Origin: Marinilabilia sp046483585
GTDB taxonomy: Bacteria > Bacteroidota > Bacteroidia > Bacteroidales > Marinilabiliaceae
DNA: 53,284 bases
Assembly (NCBI GenBank): GCA_046483585.1
Contig: JAWOCV010000174.1
Location: 1 to 53,284, forward strand
Direction: 5' to 3'
Shown piece by piece: positions 10,501 to 17,432 of the stretch. The position numbers and the translations under genes were made by a program. Numbering within the stretch: position 1 is the stretch's first letter; each line of letters opens with the position of its first letter. The notes under the pieces are model-generated. The model was not told the DNA's origin. It saw only the letters and a list, made by a program, of their open reading frames with translations, and did no database searches.

Positions 10501-11381
10501 TCGAAGGACGTTACCACCTGATCGATGTGATGAGCGGTGGTGAGGACGGAAAAGGTGAAGGAGCCAGGATTGAATGCGGGATTGTATCGACCGAGATCGG
10601 GAAAAAGGGCAAGGAGATCACCGGACCTCAAAAAGCCGCGCAATCCCTTACCAATCTGATCAAGGAGCTTCGTGCCAACAGCAGTGAGATCAACGATAAA
10701 AAGAACCATGTTCGGCGCAGTGTCCGCGAAAAGTACGGACATATTTTTGCCAACGGACAAACCAGTAATGAACTGTGGCGGTATAACTTCTATCTTTACC
10801 AGCTGGATAAGATGATGAAGGCCGAGTTCGTTCGCATTGATGATCCGTCGGTACCGGTGGATATGAGTGGCGTGAACAAATTCTGTCCCAAGAATAAAAA
10901 TGAAGAGTTCAGCCCCTTGTTGGTAACGCCCAACCTCAATATAGAATTGAGCAGTTTCAGCGAAACCTGCAATGAGCTGATGAGTTTGCCCAACTATCCC
11001 GATTTTGCCCGGGAGTTTCTTGAAGATGCCGATAAACTCTATAAGGCCGTTGGATACAGCGACGAGACCATGGTCAACAATATGATCACACAACTCTTGC
11101 TGATGGACGGTTACATTGAGTTCGACGACCTGTTGAAAGGACGCATCACCGAAAAAGTGAATCGCGAAACCATAGCGGCTGCTAAATATGCCGTTCTGAA
11201 AGAGCTGGAACGCAGGAAAAAAGAGCAAAAGTCCGCATCATCTTCTGCATCCTCATCCGGCACAAAAACCGGCGGTAAACAGCAAACCAAAGGTTCAGGC
11301 CAGGGCGGCAGGAAGAACACCAATTCAGGTAAGAAGGATTCATCCTCCGGAGAGAATAGTGAGGAAAAACCAAAAGAGTAG
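4599..11381 (+). CDS. Giant protein: PLP aminotransferase-like core plus HPr-kinase/PEPCK-like P-loop
   Basis: About 2260 residues from ATG 4599 (a TTG at 4587 would add four). I know no named function. The middle (about 610-1040) has the geometry of a fold-type I class I/II aminotransferase: SNPTG (Asn675), DEAY (Asp704, Tyr707), a TTKNLAG segment with Lys748 as the likely PLP lysine, Arg756 eight residues on, and Arg981 in VVRFSLGG. Spacings resemble aspartate aminotransferase. Near the C-terminus GDSGVGKSE (1688-1696) is a Walker A of HPr kinase/PEPCK type, with a possible metal Asp in IAGDM (1722). The N-terminal 600 residues and the linker (1040-1600) match nothing I recognise. The last 50 residues are a Ser/Gly/Lys-rich tail. 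There is no signal peptide or membrane segment, so it is probably cytoplasmic. It is transcribed alone, with its own promoter and terminator. Confidence 0.85.
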   Translation: MQIEGVPKAFLRQEAREYIDLYASLGERAEVFLPNFVFDNLKAFVRLCYEEPNDPARQQAEIQKFLLKFREEIPGYADISLMLYPHEDSKAFIYSSLRQGFNRRLGYFADHDIVEDKEKGWINNIRNTHDFSVGTPPVTEKTIEYLAKVIIGDSPVELRRFRDVIGVIGDIDEAHWNYLMDTLEQMINQSTHYTTNAEKNNFLHRTEWAVNFKGLNGLIRTVVSGNSDMAVDLLKGEVFGHDCVRVVDNIKGEELYEEMQDDTSSVFVVKVKHMRKNMFSGNKWFPLMSRIVVVDDSPESHASNTSLVFSFHNGIINTLNKVHTKKLGAPANTQLNLRLILENVNSKNLEEFKELLDKKIADYNEELNEIRKEQLGQTNDLIKNTNLYKFDSFSRQILKDRYSLARLRDFIQFIQNAASPEKRRKQNEELINIFEEKVKKYFYSDTEGVQIATVLEGGGRNQIRTYGEYLLQRQIKPLEQKVLDRCKTIINFIPDNYKRTLHNHFHKNFGVNLFLEKYQKYIAKVDNEADNTGRFRNILIDLGVYKDFEKLSEKDQKVIKEFISDLGNLDKTSIADDVQMIIRDLLFYRERSPKPYIIYNKVLAWEYTDLFSDDKFYINPFDIEIENLDDQRIDYERILAKLSRIKNTLQLFDSTGSLWDRFCENVTIIINDPSNPTGYSDFNRENLIGFLKFINNSKITLLLDEAYTDSVKVTDEMMPKWRSISRYIFNNENLYSRIRAVSSLSTTKNLAGSGDRLGALVATPAMKGVIDFARERNQAVRGNSCSLYFLNSVLTVGMQARSLKNHLESRLPKDASRSRIVEQIENFVVEVASEDGKKKSATGDKQMSGFEGSPMHIFLLDELLSLAKLDILGLPDDFKYKDVPFYIFYSGELVKGLNRFRVNKNFRKESNLRLNMAMKVAKEVVRDLEVEDVSIIESDGSYLFNLFFKDFGTFNDLEDFTKIIASERGVSALPYKTGVVRFSLGGYIEGTPKSYEIFEKELRAGLALFLSYWKAFKDARNASPNEEVSVLMDKILNPGGESDFLSAVFEDYKLVREEKKKVNQSLRINENRSLYHASPQVSGVSITTIGDSLNSVIEFQSDVGDCRDVEEFIRSRAFTKIYENLLPQIYKKIPQLRTLNFNIVASRFSKATILKYINNKKTFHPNHYVLDDPEEKNIMREILIEMERLLFSDTKMKILTLQASGDYYMDVARLEGVNMVLKKHIQEILLHFNLPFEQPTIEPSRREIISTACDQFEEVTGLKVEDLDLEHYVSHFVEMLRQDEEFSAIGISARSLGFIADVVKRRVFGCDLSVSDRILYLYLLQNDKSFFNQLTSKLKYLQEKIDHTDDADLKIFTENILTDILPQEVDDIMNYIIRKKDIKVDDTRLKEVTHKVVSFLVLLQNLSKGTDYYHKYSHTLIKVLETYFKRQNSDVNEMIQHGITLYRNFEIKDKSLKEFNGGSLNWINEMMTKCGVISVEQSVQRHTRISTDAKKREYPFHKIDRGEEEPMYLLDMNRGKSKNDYIKALSTKPGSKFFERRVARFVANMDPDDYRCKIMKNGVVTQLIIFQKGYIKYLTDFFRLTQYKDISLREAENFVPDVMLLLGAPEKVISFPQVGYFDIKGPNGNIKTLVTPLRKEADYFGDVKKPWLTMMNEKVKEMGGVPKHGSLFAIELEDGSIFVVEIDGDSGVGKSEMLAALTLKWLRQNLPGVRSIKNIAGDMFHVFRDKKGNLYGFGTEEGDFSRVTDFDPEYIQYYKYLFESSADSNVDDLNSRSTISGLCEIQMPYKIDIVLTAHNYSKEEAGIVRVSNPENFLLYIDSHGERKEKATSQDGPNFQRTLSRYTGDKNIVEVLGQHGNYLDDVLDWEIDPLDGKHYLASSYKLMDKIDIEKVVNQIFTGKQIPFEDEKWTVTHVKFDIVKNRFVAHIELGDQMDEVIISRRLFSSVFDSLASTPAGQPFIAQDGQIEGRYHLIDVMSGGEDGKGEGARIECGIVSTEIGKKGKEITGPQKAAQSLTNLIKELRANSSEINDKKNHVRRSVREKYGHIFANGQTSNELWRYNFYLYQLDKMMKAEFVRIDDPSVPVDMSGVNKFCPKNKNEEFSPLLVTPNLNIELSSFSETCNELMSLPNYPDFAREFLEDADKLYKAVGYSDETMVNNMITQLLLMDGYIEFDDLLKGRITEKVNRETIAAAKYAVLKELERRKKEQKSASSSASSSGTKTGGKQQTKGSGQGGRKNTNSGKKDSSSGENSEEKPKE

Positions 11382-11406
11382 TGGATATTTCTTCGTAATA
11401 AATTGG

Positions 11407-11438
11407 GCCGTACCCGGAGTTTCCGGGGCGGCTTTTTT
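11407..11438 (+). terminator. Rho-independent terminator of the giant gene
   Basis: GC-rich hairpin (GCCG..CCCGG / CCGGG.CGGC, loop AGTTT) followed by six T, 25 bp after the stop. Confidence 0.85.
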
Positions 11439-11515
11439 ATGGCATCGGGCAAACTCCGGTTGAAAAGTTAGATTGCCAAGAAACCATCCGGCCCGAAATA
11501 TGTATGTGTTGATAT

Positions 11516-12799
11516 ATGAAAAAAATACGACATTTTATTCTTTTTGCCTTTTTGACAGGCTTTTGCTTTGTCAGTGGGCAGGATCAACCTGTTGTTGATG
11601 AGTACCTTCATTCCCGCAGTGACATTGTTTCCATAGAAGAAGTCACCGCCGATTCTGTTTTTTTGAAGGCCTGGTTGTTATTTGTTGAGCAGCCTCTGGA
11701 TCATGATGATCCGGATAAGGGAAGCTTCACTCAGCGCGTGTGGCTTTCACACCGGGCGGAAGATGCGCCCATGGTACTCATAAATGAGGGTTATATGGCC
11801 CCGCGAAATTATTCCGCTGAACTTGCAGAACTCCTGGAGGCCAACCAGGTGATCGTCGAACACCGTTATTTTGGCGAATCTGTGCCCGATTCTGTCCAGT
11901 GGAAATATTTAACGATTGAACAGGCAGCAAAAGATCATCACCGGATCGTTGAGATGCTTAAAGAGATTTATCGCGAAAAGTGGGTGAATATGGGTGTTAG
12001 CAAAGGAGGTCAGGCGGCTATGATCCACCGGGCTTTGTTTCCCGGCGATGTGGATGTGACGGTCTCTTATGTAGCACCTTTCAATTTGGAAAAGGAAGAC
12101 GAACGCTTGATCCGCTTTTTTGATCAGGTGGGAACATCCAAACAAAGGGAGCGAATTTTTGAATTTCAAAAAGAGGTGTTGAAGCGAAAAGAGGAACTGA
12201 TGCCACTCTTCCGGGAATTGGCCGAAGCCAGGGAATATACTTACCGGATGGGAATGGAACGTGCATTCGAACTGGTGGTTCTTGAATATCCCTTCAGCTT
12301 GTGGCAGTGGTGTGGACCGGTAGATCAGATACCTTCCCCGGATTCCCCGGCGGAGGAGTTGTTTGATCATTTACAGCAGGCCAGTGATTTTGAATATTTT
12401 TCTGATCAGCTGTGGGACGACATCGGGCCGTTTTTTTATCAGGCTTATAACGAACTCGGATACTACCCTTATCTGGCATCCCCCGTAAAACCCTGGCTCA
12501 ATGAAATCGAGGCGGATACCGTTTCAAATAAATTTATGGCACCGGAAGCCGGAACCCTTTCCTTCAATGATAAAGCCCCTTCCCGGATACTCCACCGGTT
12601 GAAAGAGATTGACCCCGAAATGATCGTTATCACCGGCGAAAACGATCCGTGGAGTGCCACCTCCATCGAAACGGAAGGTTTTAACAATGTTTTGAAAGTT
12701 GAAAAGCCGGGTGGGTGCCATAATACCCGGATCAGTAATTTGCCCGATTCTCTCAGGCAGGAGGTGATCAATAAATTAGAACAATGGCTGGAAAAATGA
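11516..12799 (+). CDS. Secreted serine peptidase, S37/S28 (tripeptidyl aminopeptidase) type
   Basis: A 427-residue alpha/beta-hydrolase-fold peptidase with a cleavable signal peptide (about residues 1-21, ending FVSGQ). The mature N-terminus has the FVEQPLDHDD segment typical of S28/S37 enzymes, followed by an EHRYFG block and the nucleophile elbow GVSKGGQA (Ser near residue 163). The likely Asp is in TGENDPWSA and the His in GGCHNTRI near the C-terminus. These enzymes release short peptides, often next to proline, and the protein is probably exported to the periplasm or surface to process peptides for uptake. It stands alone between two terminators. Assignment to S37 rather than S28 is from memory of the PS-10 family and is less certain than the overall fold. 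Confidence 0.85.
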   Translation: MKKIRHFILFAFLTGFCFVSGQDQPVVDEYLHSRSDIVSIEEVTADSVFLKAWLLFVEQPLDHDDPDKGSFTQRVWLSHRAEDAPMVLINEGYMAPRNYSAELAELLEANQVIVEHRYFGESVPDSVQWKYLTIEQAAKDHHRIVEMLKEIYREKWVNMGVSKGGQAAMIHRALFPGDVDVTVSYVAPFNLEKEDERLIRFFDQVGTSKQRERIFEFQKEVLKRKEELMPLFRELAEAREYTYRMGMERAFELVVLEYPFSLWQWCGPVDQIPSPDSPAEELFDHLQQASDFEYFSDQLWDDIGPFFYQAYNELGYYPYLASPVKPWLNEIEADTVSNKFMAPEAGTLSFNDKAPSRILHRLKEIDPEMIVITGENDPWSATSIETEGFNNVLKVEKPGGCHNTRISNLPDSLRQEVINKLEQWLEK

Positions 12800-12800
12800 A

Positions 12801-12838
12801 AAAGACGACCCAACGTTTTGGATCGTCTTTCTCTTTTT
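12801..12838 (+). terminator. Terminator after the peptidase gene
   Basis: Stem AAAGACGA / TCGTCTTT with a GC-closing inner part and a T-rich tail (CTCTTTTT), starting just after the stop codon. Confidence 0.8.
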
Positions 12839-13085
12839 GAACATGGGTTACTTGGGTCAGGCTGCGCTTTCGGGTAAAAAGCACAAGCACTTTCTGACAC
12901 TAACAAATTTAAATAATTATGTCATCTCTGTTGGAAAATAGTGTTTAAAAGTTTCATTTCTTTTATGAATGGGATGTTTCTGATGATGAATGGAGTTTTA
13001 TTGGTGATTGTGAATTAAGAGCGGATTATTGTTTTACCACATAAAAACACCTAAATTTGAAGTGAAAAATTTTAAACATCTTAGT

Positions 13086-13367
13086 ATGGCAAGCATCAGA
13101 AACCTAAAAAAGGAAATTAACCATATGACTTCCGAGATCGTTACCGAGGCCTATGTTCGGAAAATGTTGTTCGGGAGTGTGAGTGAAGAAGATTTTAAAA
13201 ATATAATAACAAATGCTCTGAATCTTCGGAATGAACTAATAGCCAGGGTGAATAACCCCGATGGCAAAGATGACCCCAAACTTGTTAAGTCATATTTTCA
13301 GGCTGTTCGTAATGATATGCGGAATAAATTTTCCGAATTAGTTGAAGCAGTCAATGAATTGAAATGA
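13086..13367 (+). CDS. Small conserved-looking protein of unknown function, helical
   Basis: A 93-residue, charged, probably all-helical protein (SIRNLKKEINHMTSEIV at the N-terminus). I chose ATG 13086 rather than the upstream in-frame start at 13029, because the 19 extra residues look like translated 5' leader. There is no signal peptide, membrane segment or metal motif. I have the impression of similar short proteins in other Bacteroidales genomes but cannot verify it. It is preceded by 286 bp with only the peptidase terminator in it. No function can be assigned. Confidence 0.6.
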   Translation: MASIRNLKKEINHMTSEIVTEAYVRKMLFGSVSEEDFKNIITNALNLRNELIARVNNPDGKDDPKLVKSYFQAVRNDMRNKFSELVEAVNELK

Positions 13368-13686
13368 TCTGATAGTACAACTAATTTGAGAATGTAAGCC
13401 GGTCTTAAATGAGTGAGAGGTCTTTTTTTGTTTTTTGTGAGAACGATAGTGGTTGAGATGGTTGCTGACTGGAGTCTTCCCAAAGGTTCAATTGCCGGGA
13501 AGCTTCAATTTTTTTGTTCTTTTGTCTCTTTTTGATGTATCAAAAACCGTTTTTCTGCGTACAGGAAAACATGATCTGGTGGTTAGATTTTAGCGATCCG
13601 CTAACATGATAGATAGATCATTTTATTCAAATGCATTTGGATTGCAGACAGTTTCCATACCATTTAAAAAAGTAAAATTTTCGAGC
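13368..13686. other. Gene-free stretch
   Basis: About 320 bp between two small genes. It is T-rich on the + strand, and I see no convincing promoter, hairpin, RNA gene or copy of the repeat families in it. The start of the next gene could extend to ATG 13606. Confidence 0.5.
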
Positions 13687-13884
13687 ATGAAAAAGGTATT
13701 AACCAAGCACTTTCAGTACACGGGTCTGGATGATTATGATATGTCTCTGGATGATCAGATCAATGCTTTTTTGAGTCAGGAAAAGGTAGAGCCTGATCAT
13801 ATTATTGAACTGGAATATTCGGCTCATTCCAGTCAGGGCATTAATACTTATTCCGCCTTATTGATGTACAGTAAAGAGGTCTGA
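13687..13884 (+). CDS. Small protein of unknown function
   Basis: 65 residues from ATG 13687 (92 if ATG 13606 is used; the upstream 27 residues look less protein-like, but the choice is uncertain). It starts MKKVLTKHFQYTG, is acidic in the middle (DDYDMSLDDQ) and ends in what looks like a two-strand segment (IIELEYSA ... YSALLMYSKE). No motif is recognisable. A terminator hairpin follows 28 bp downstream, which supports this being a transcribed gene. Confidence 0.5.
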   Translation: MKKVLTKHFQYTGLDDYDMSLDDQINAFLSQEKVEPDHIIELEYSAHSSQGINTYSALLMYSKEV

Positions 13885-13911
13885 TAATTTATTTGCGGAC
13901 AGAAAAGAAAT

Positions 13912-13948
13912 AAAAGGGAGAGAGCATTGGATGTTCTTTCCCTTTTTT
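13912..13948 (+). terminator. Terminator after the 65-residue gene
   Basis: AAAAGGGAGAGAGCA pairs with TGTTCTTTCCCTTTT across a short loop, followed by T-rich sequence. Confidence 0.75.
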
Positions 13949-13991
13949 CTATTTTTATGGTTGGTGTATATCCGGATTAATCTAAATTGCT

Positions 13992-14891
13992 ATGGGATGG
14001 TTTGAATGGTTGTTCAGGCCCCGGGATAAAGCTGGGAACAACTCCAAAAAGGAAGATAAGGTGGATGTTCCGCCTGTTGAGAATTTATATGATCATGAAA
14101 TAGGAATTGCCCTGAGTGGTGGTAGTGCCCGGGGGTTTGCACATGTTGGTGTTTTGAAGGCCCTTGATGAATATGGCATGTCCCCTGATATTGTTTCAGG
14201 GACTAGTATGGGGGCTTTGGTAGGAGTACTTTATGCCGCCGGTCATAGTCCCGATCACATCCTTAAGCTTATAAAAAAGGATAAGGTATACAATATGGTC
14301 TCTTTGCGATTGGGGCAGAACGGATTATTTGAGCTTAATGCCGTCCGGCGTATTCTCAGGGCCGAGATACCGGCCGATGATTTTTCTGCCCTTAAAAAAC
14401 CCTTTTATCTCTCAGTGGCCAATATCAATGATGCTAAAAATGAAGTAAAAGGAGAGGAGGGCCCCCTTTTTGATTTTGTACTGGCTACTTGTTCTGTCCC
14501 TGTTATTATTATGCCTCAGAAGATTGATGGTAAGTTGTATATTGATGGTGGTCTTTTTGACAATCTTCCGGCGGCCTCCATCAAAAATAAATGTCAAACC
14601 CTCATTGGAGTGCATGTTAACTACAATGGCCCCATGGAAAAACTTGAAGGGATCCGGGATATTGCGCAACGCACATTTAGCCTCGGAATAGAGCAGAATG
14701 TTAAAGAAAGCAGGGATATGTGTGATTTCATGATCGAACCCGAAGAGATGAAAAATTTCACATTCCTGGATTTTGACCGGGTGGATGAGTTGGTCGAAGT
14801 TGGATATAAAGCCGCCGTCAAACTGATCAATGAAGAGCTTGCACCTGTTCTGAAGAAAGATAAGATTGAGGCAGAAGAGGCTGGTTCCTGA
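13992..14891 (+). CDS. Patatin-like phospholipase (RssA/NTE type)
   Basis: A 299-residue protein with the full patatin signature: oxyanion-hole loop in ALSGGSARGFAHVGVLK (about residues 39-55), nucleophile GTSMG (Ser near 72), and the catalytic Asp in DGGLFDN (near 185). There is no signal peptide, so it probably acts in the cytoplasm or on the inner face of the membrane, hydrolysing acyl esters of lipids. Its stop codon is one base from the end of the convergent ATP-grasp-like gene, leaving no room for a separate terminator, so transcripts from the two strands may overlap. Substrate unknown. Confidence 0.88.
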   Translation: MGWFEWLFRPRDKAGNNSKKEDKVDVPPVENLYDHEIGIALSGGSARGFAHVGVLKALDEYGMSPDIVSGTSMGALVGVLYAAGHSPDHILKLIKKDKVYNMVSLRLGQNGLFELNAVRRILRAEIPADDFSALKKPFYLSVANINDAKNEVKGEEGPLFDFVLATCSVPVIIMPQKIDGKLYIDGGLFDNLPAASIKNKCQTLIGVHVNYNGPMEKLEGIRDIAQRTFSLGIEQNVKESRDMCDFMIEPEEMKNFTFLDFDRVDELVEVGYKAAVKLINEELAPVLKKDKIEAEEAGS

Positions 14892-14892
14892 A

Positions 14893-16134
14893 TTACTCTG
14901 TTTCCAGCCAGACGCCGAAATTTTTATTGCCAACGGGGCTTATCAGTGGCAGAAATCCCCGGCGAAGTTTTCCCTTCATGAGCTGAGGCGGGTTTTCCTG
15001 TTTTCTTTGGTGACAAAATGCCTCCCAGTTGATCTGGTTGAATGCTCCTGTTTTCCATATCCCCCTGGCATCAGGATGGATGAACCTCTTCAGATAAATG
15101 TTGGCCAATCCCATGTTGTAACGAAGATTAATTTCCAGGCAGGGTTGCAGTTTGAGCTGGTTGTTCTCATCCCTGAAAAATATCCCGTCTACCCCGGCCG
15201 GACCGGTATAATTGAGCTCCGGCGACAAATTCTCCAGTCCTTTCTTTACCAGATGGGCTCCCTGACGGACTGCCTCGTCGATCTTTCCCTGGTCCTGAAA
15301 CAACGGATGTTCATTGACAGGTGGGCCGACAGCACAACCGGAAAATTGCCCCGTTTGGTCGGCATAGAAAAAATTGTGCCCCAGGTATTGGATTCGCCCC
15401 TTTTCGATGAAGAACTGAAATGAAACATCCTGTATTTTATCAAGAGTTTTTTCAATGTATATCTTCCCCTGTCTTTGCAACATTCCTTTCACCCACGGAG
15501 AACGGGACGGGTCGTCGTTGTTGTCACGAATCCGAAACAGCCCCCTTCCCGAGGCACTCCAGGGCGTTTTGACCAACAGGGGCGGGGTGCATTGTTTCAT
15601 GACCGATGCGAGCTCTTTCTGATGATACACAACAAGGGGTTGCCCGGGCAGATAAAGCAGAGGATATTCGTCGGGCGACTGTTTCCAAAATACTGATATT
15701 GTGTTAAGCAGTGAGTATCCAGTGTCCCTGCTAAGTATCGTGGCATGTGCTTTTTCCCATGAAGAAAAGGGATGGTTGTGCCACCCGGGATGAACCATTT
15801 CATAAAAAGGACGGAATTGCCGGTAAACAGCCGGACTCCATCCCCATGGCTCAAAAACCAGATTTCCGCGCGCCCATTCAGGAATATCTCCGGGTCCCGA
15901 TACAGGATTTGGAATGTCCCATCCATGATCGTTCAGGAATTCAAGCGAATGTCCTGCTTTTTCAGGAATCAGGACAAAATCGTTTTTAGTCCCGAATATC
16001 CATGGCAATGTGGCCAGGTCTTTTTCAAAATTGAATAAATGGCGCGGAGGCATGTAGGACACCTGGCCATTGGCAATGGCCATCTCATTGGTGGGGTTGA
16101 AGAGAAATAACCTGGAATACATGCTTTGTCTCAT
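14893..16134 (-). CDS. ATP-grasp-like protein of unknown substrate
   Basis: A 413-residue cytoplasmic protein. The N-terminal part (LFLFNPTNEMAIANG) matches nothing I know. The middle and C-terminal parts show ATP-grasp features: a strand plus glycine-rich loop (VKTPWSASGRGLFRI), a second strand region (IYIEKTLDK), and the terminal metal-binding block CLEINLRYNMG, in which E.N.R fits the ATP-grasp metal site. Members ligate a carboxylate to an amine or thiol with ATP, but no substrate can be read here. ATG 16134 or 16122 (MYSRLF) is possible; the twin -7 boxes just upstream make 16134 nearly leaderless and favour 16122. It is an orphan gene, convergent with the patatin gene. Confidence 0.7.
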   Translation of the reverse strand: MRQSMYSRLFLFNPTNEMAIANGQVSYMPPRHLFNFEKDLATLPWIFGTKNDFVLIPEKAGHSLEFLNDHGWDIPNPVSGPGDIPEWARGNLVFEPWGWSPAVYRQFRPFYEMVHPGWHNHPFSSWEKAHATILSRDTGYSLLNTISVFWKQSPDEYPLLYLPGQPLVVYHQKELASVMKQCTPPLLVKTPWSASGRGLFRIRDNNDDPSRSPWVKGMLQRQGKIYIEKTLDKIQDVSFQFFIEKGRIQYLGHNFFYADQTGQFSGCAVGPPVNEHPLFQDQGKIDEAVRQGAHLVKKGLENLSPELNYTGPAGVDGIFFRDENNQLKLQPCLEINLRYNMGLANIYLKRFIHPDARGIWKTGAFNQINWEAFCHQRKQENPPQLMKGKLRRGFLPLISPVGNKNFGVWLETE

Positions 16135-16141
16135 TATCCCA

Positions 16142-16157
16142 CAAAACTACAAAACTA
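16142..16157 (-). promoter_or_regulatory. Tandem -7 boxes of the ATP-grasp-like gene
   Basis: Read on the minus strand, two adjoining copies of TAGTTTTG (16157-16150 and 16149-16142) both fit TAnnTTTG. The distal box would give a transcript starting about 10 bases before ATG 16134. Confidence 0.5.
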
Positions 16158-16238
16158 TTTTCTCTCTCTTTGACCAAAAGTGTTGATTAAAGGTCGGGTC
16201 TTTTGTAATTTGTATAACGTAAATTAAAATTTTAGGCC

Positions 16239-17294
16239 ATGAAGAAGAATAGTATGATTGTTTTATGGGCGGTTTTGTTTTTGATTGCCGCTTGCAGCCC
16301 TTCCGGTCAGAAGACGGACGAGGAACTTGAAGAGCAGGAAAATGCCCTTAATGAGGAGGATCAGGAGGAGGAAGAAGAGGAAACTCGCGATGACGAGGGA
16401 ACCGGGACAAATTTTATTGCCGGGCATGAAATTGCCCTGGAGTCTGTAATGCGAAGCATCCCGGAAGAATATATTCGCAGGGTTCGGGAAACCTTTACGG
16501 TTTCATATCAACATACTTCTCACGGGACTCACGTGACGAGGGGCATGTTTGGTTTACCCGATTACAAAGACGGGGATGAAACCCTGTTTGCTGTGGCAAG
16601 GGATGAACCGGCTGAAGAAGCACTTAGCATTTATGATAACAAGATGCAACTTTTTGCCCCCGACGGGGTAGAAGCAACTGATCTTAGCACCGATGAAACC
16701 GCTTTCATCCAGGCAACAAGAAATTATCTGGATGATCCGCGCAATAGTGAAGTTAACGTGGTAATGTGGTCATGGTGTGACATTGCGGGACATGATGTGG
16801 AGGGTAATTATTTACCCGGAATGGAAGAGCTGATCAGTGAATATGGAGAGGGTGGTTCCAAAATTGGCAGTGGAGATGACATGCGTGAAAAACCGGTCCA
16901 TTTTGTTTTTATGACAGGCCATGCCAACCAGAATAATAATATTGGTGAGGGTAAACCTGCGAATCTGGCGGATCTGATCAATGATTATTGTGATGAAAAC
17001 CAATTTTTCTGCCTCGATTATTACAGCATCGATGCGCATGATATGGATGGTAAATACTGGGAAGATGCCAGCGATGACGGTTATTCTGATGACTATGGAG
17101 GCAATTTCTATAAAGATTGGCAGAATGGCCATGAGTTAGGTGTCCATTACTGGGAAAATCGTTATTCTCCGGGTGGGGACGTTACTTTTGGAGCACACAA
17201 CACTCAGCATATCACTTCCAACCGGAAAGGTATGGCTTTTTGGTGGATTCTGGCCCGGCTGGCCGGGTGGGACGGCGAATTAGATGACGACTAA
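16239..17294 (+). CDS. Lipoprotein of unknown function
   Basis: 351 residues with a lipoprotein signal peptide (lipobox LIAAC, Cys near residue 19), then a very acidic linker (about residues 25-55, mostly Glu/Asp) and a globular domain of about 290 residues. Conserved-looking motifs include SYQHTSHGTHV, a WSWCD segment, FMTGHANQN, DYYSIDAHDMDG and AHNTQHITSNRKG. The many His, Asp and Trp residues suggest a metal- or sugar-binding hydrolase-like domain, but I cannot place it in a family. The acidic linker probably holds the domain off the outer membrane. It is a monocistronic gene facing the flavin reductase-rubredoxin gene across a long inverted repeat. Confidence 0.75.
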   Translation: MKKNSMIVLWAVLFLIAACSPSGQKTDEELEEQENALNEEDQEEEEEETRDDEGTGTNFIAGHEIALESVMRSIPEEYIRRVRETFTVSYQHTSHGTHVTRGMFGLPDYKDGDETLFAVARDEPAEEALSIYDNKMQLFAPDGVEATDLSTDETAFIQATRNYLDDPRNSEVNVVMWSWCDIAGHDVEGNYLPGMEELISEYGEGGSKIGSGDDMREKPVHFVFMTGHANQNNNIGEGKPANLADLINDYCDENQFFCLDYYSIDAHDMDGKYWEDASDDGYSDDYGGNFYKDWQNGHELGVHYWENRYSPGGDVTFGAHNTQHITSNRKGMAFWWILARLAGWDGELDDD

Positions 17295-17306
17295 GTGACT
17301 CTTAAT

Positions 17307-17383
17307 AATGCACCACAGACCAACTATAGGATTCCCGTTCGTTTTTTGAAACAGGGGTTCAAAAAGGAAATTTGTGGTGCATT
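17307..17383. repeat. Long inverted repeat between convergent genes
   Basis: AATGCACCACA (17307-17317) is perfectly complementary to TGTGGTGCATT (17373-17383). Inside, TTTTTGAA pairs with TTCAAAAA. The structure fills most of the 138-bp gap between two convergent genes and may act as a bidirectional terminator, though no clean T-run follows on either side. Confidence 0.6.
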
Positions 17384-17432
17384 GTAATATTTGTGGTGGT
17401 AACACCTCTTTTTACCAGGATTTTCCGCAACC

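Noticed and set aside
10419..11228. Second long minus-strand frame (269 codons) inside the giant gene
   Set aside because: Same reason; the + strand frame has clear domains and continues uninterrupted.
14866..15423. 185-codon + strand frame overlapping the ATP-grasp-like gene
   Set aside because: The minus-strand gene has motifs, a promoter and a sensible end; this frame has none and starts inside the patatin gene.
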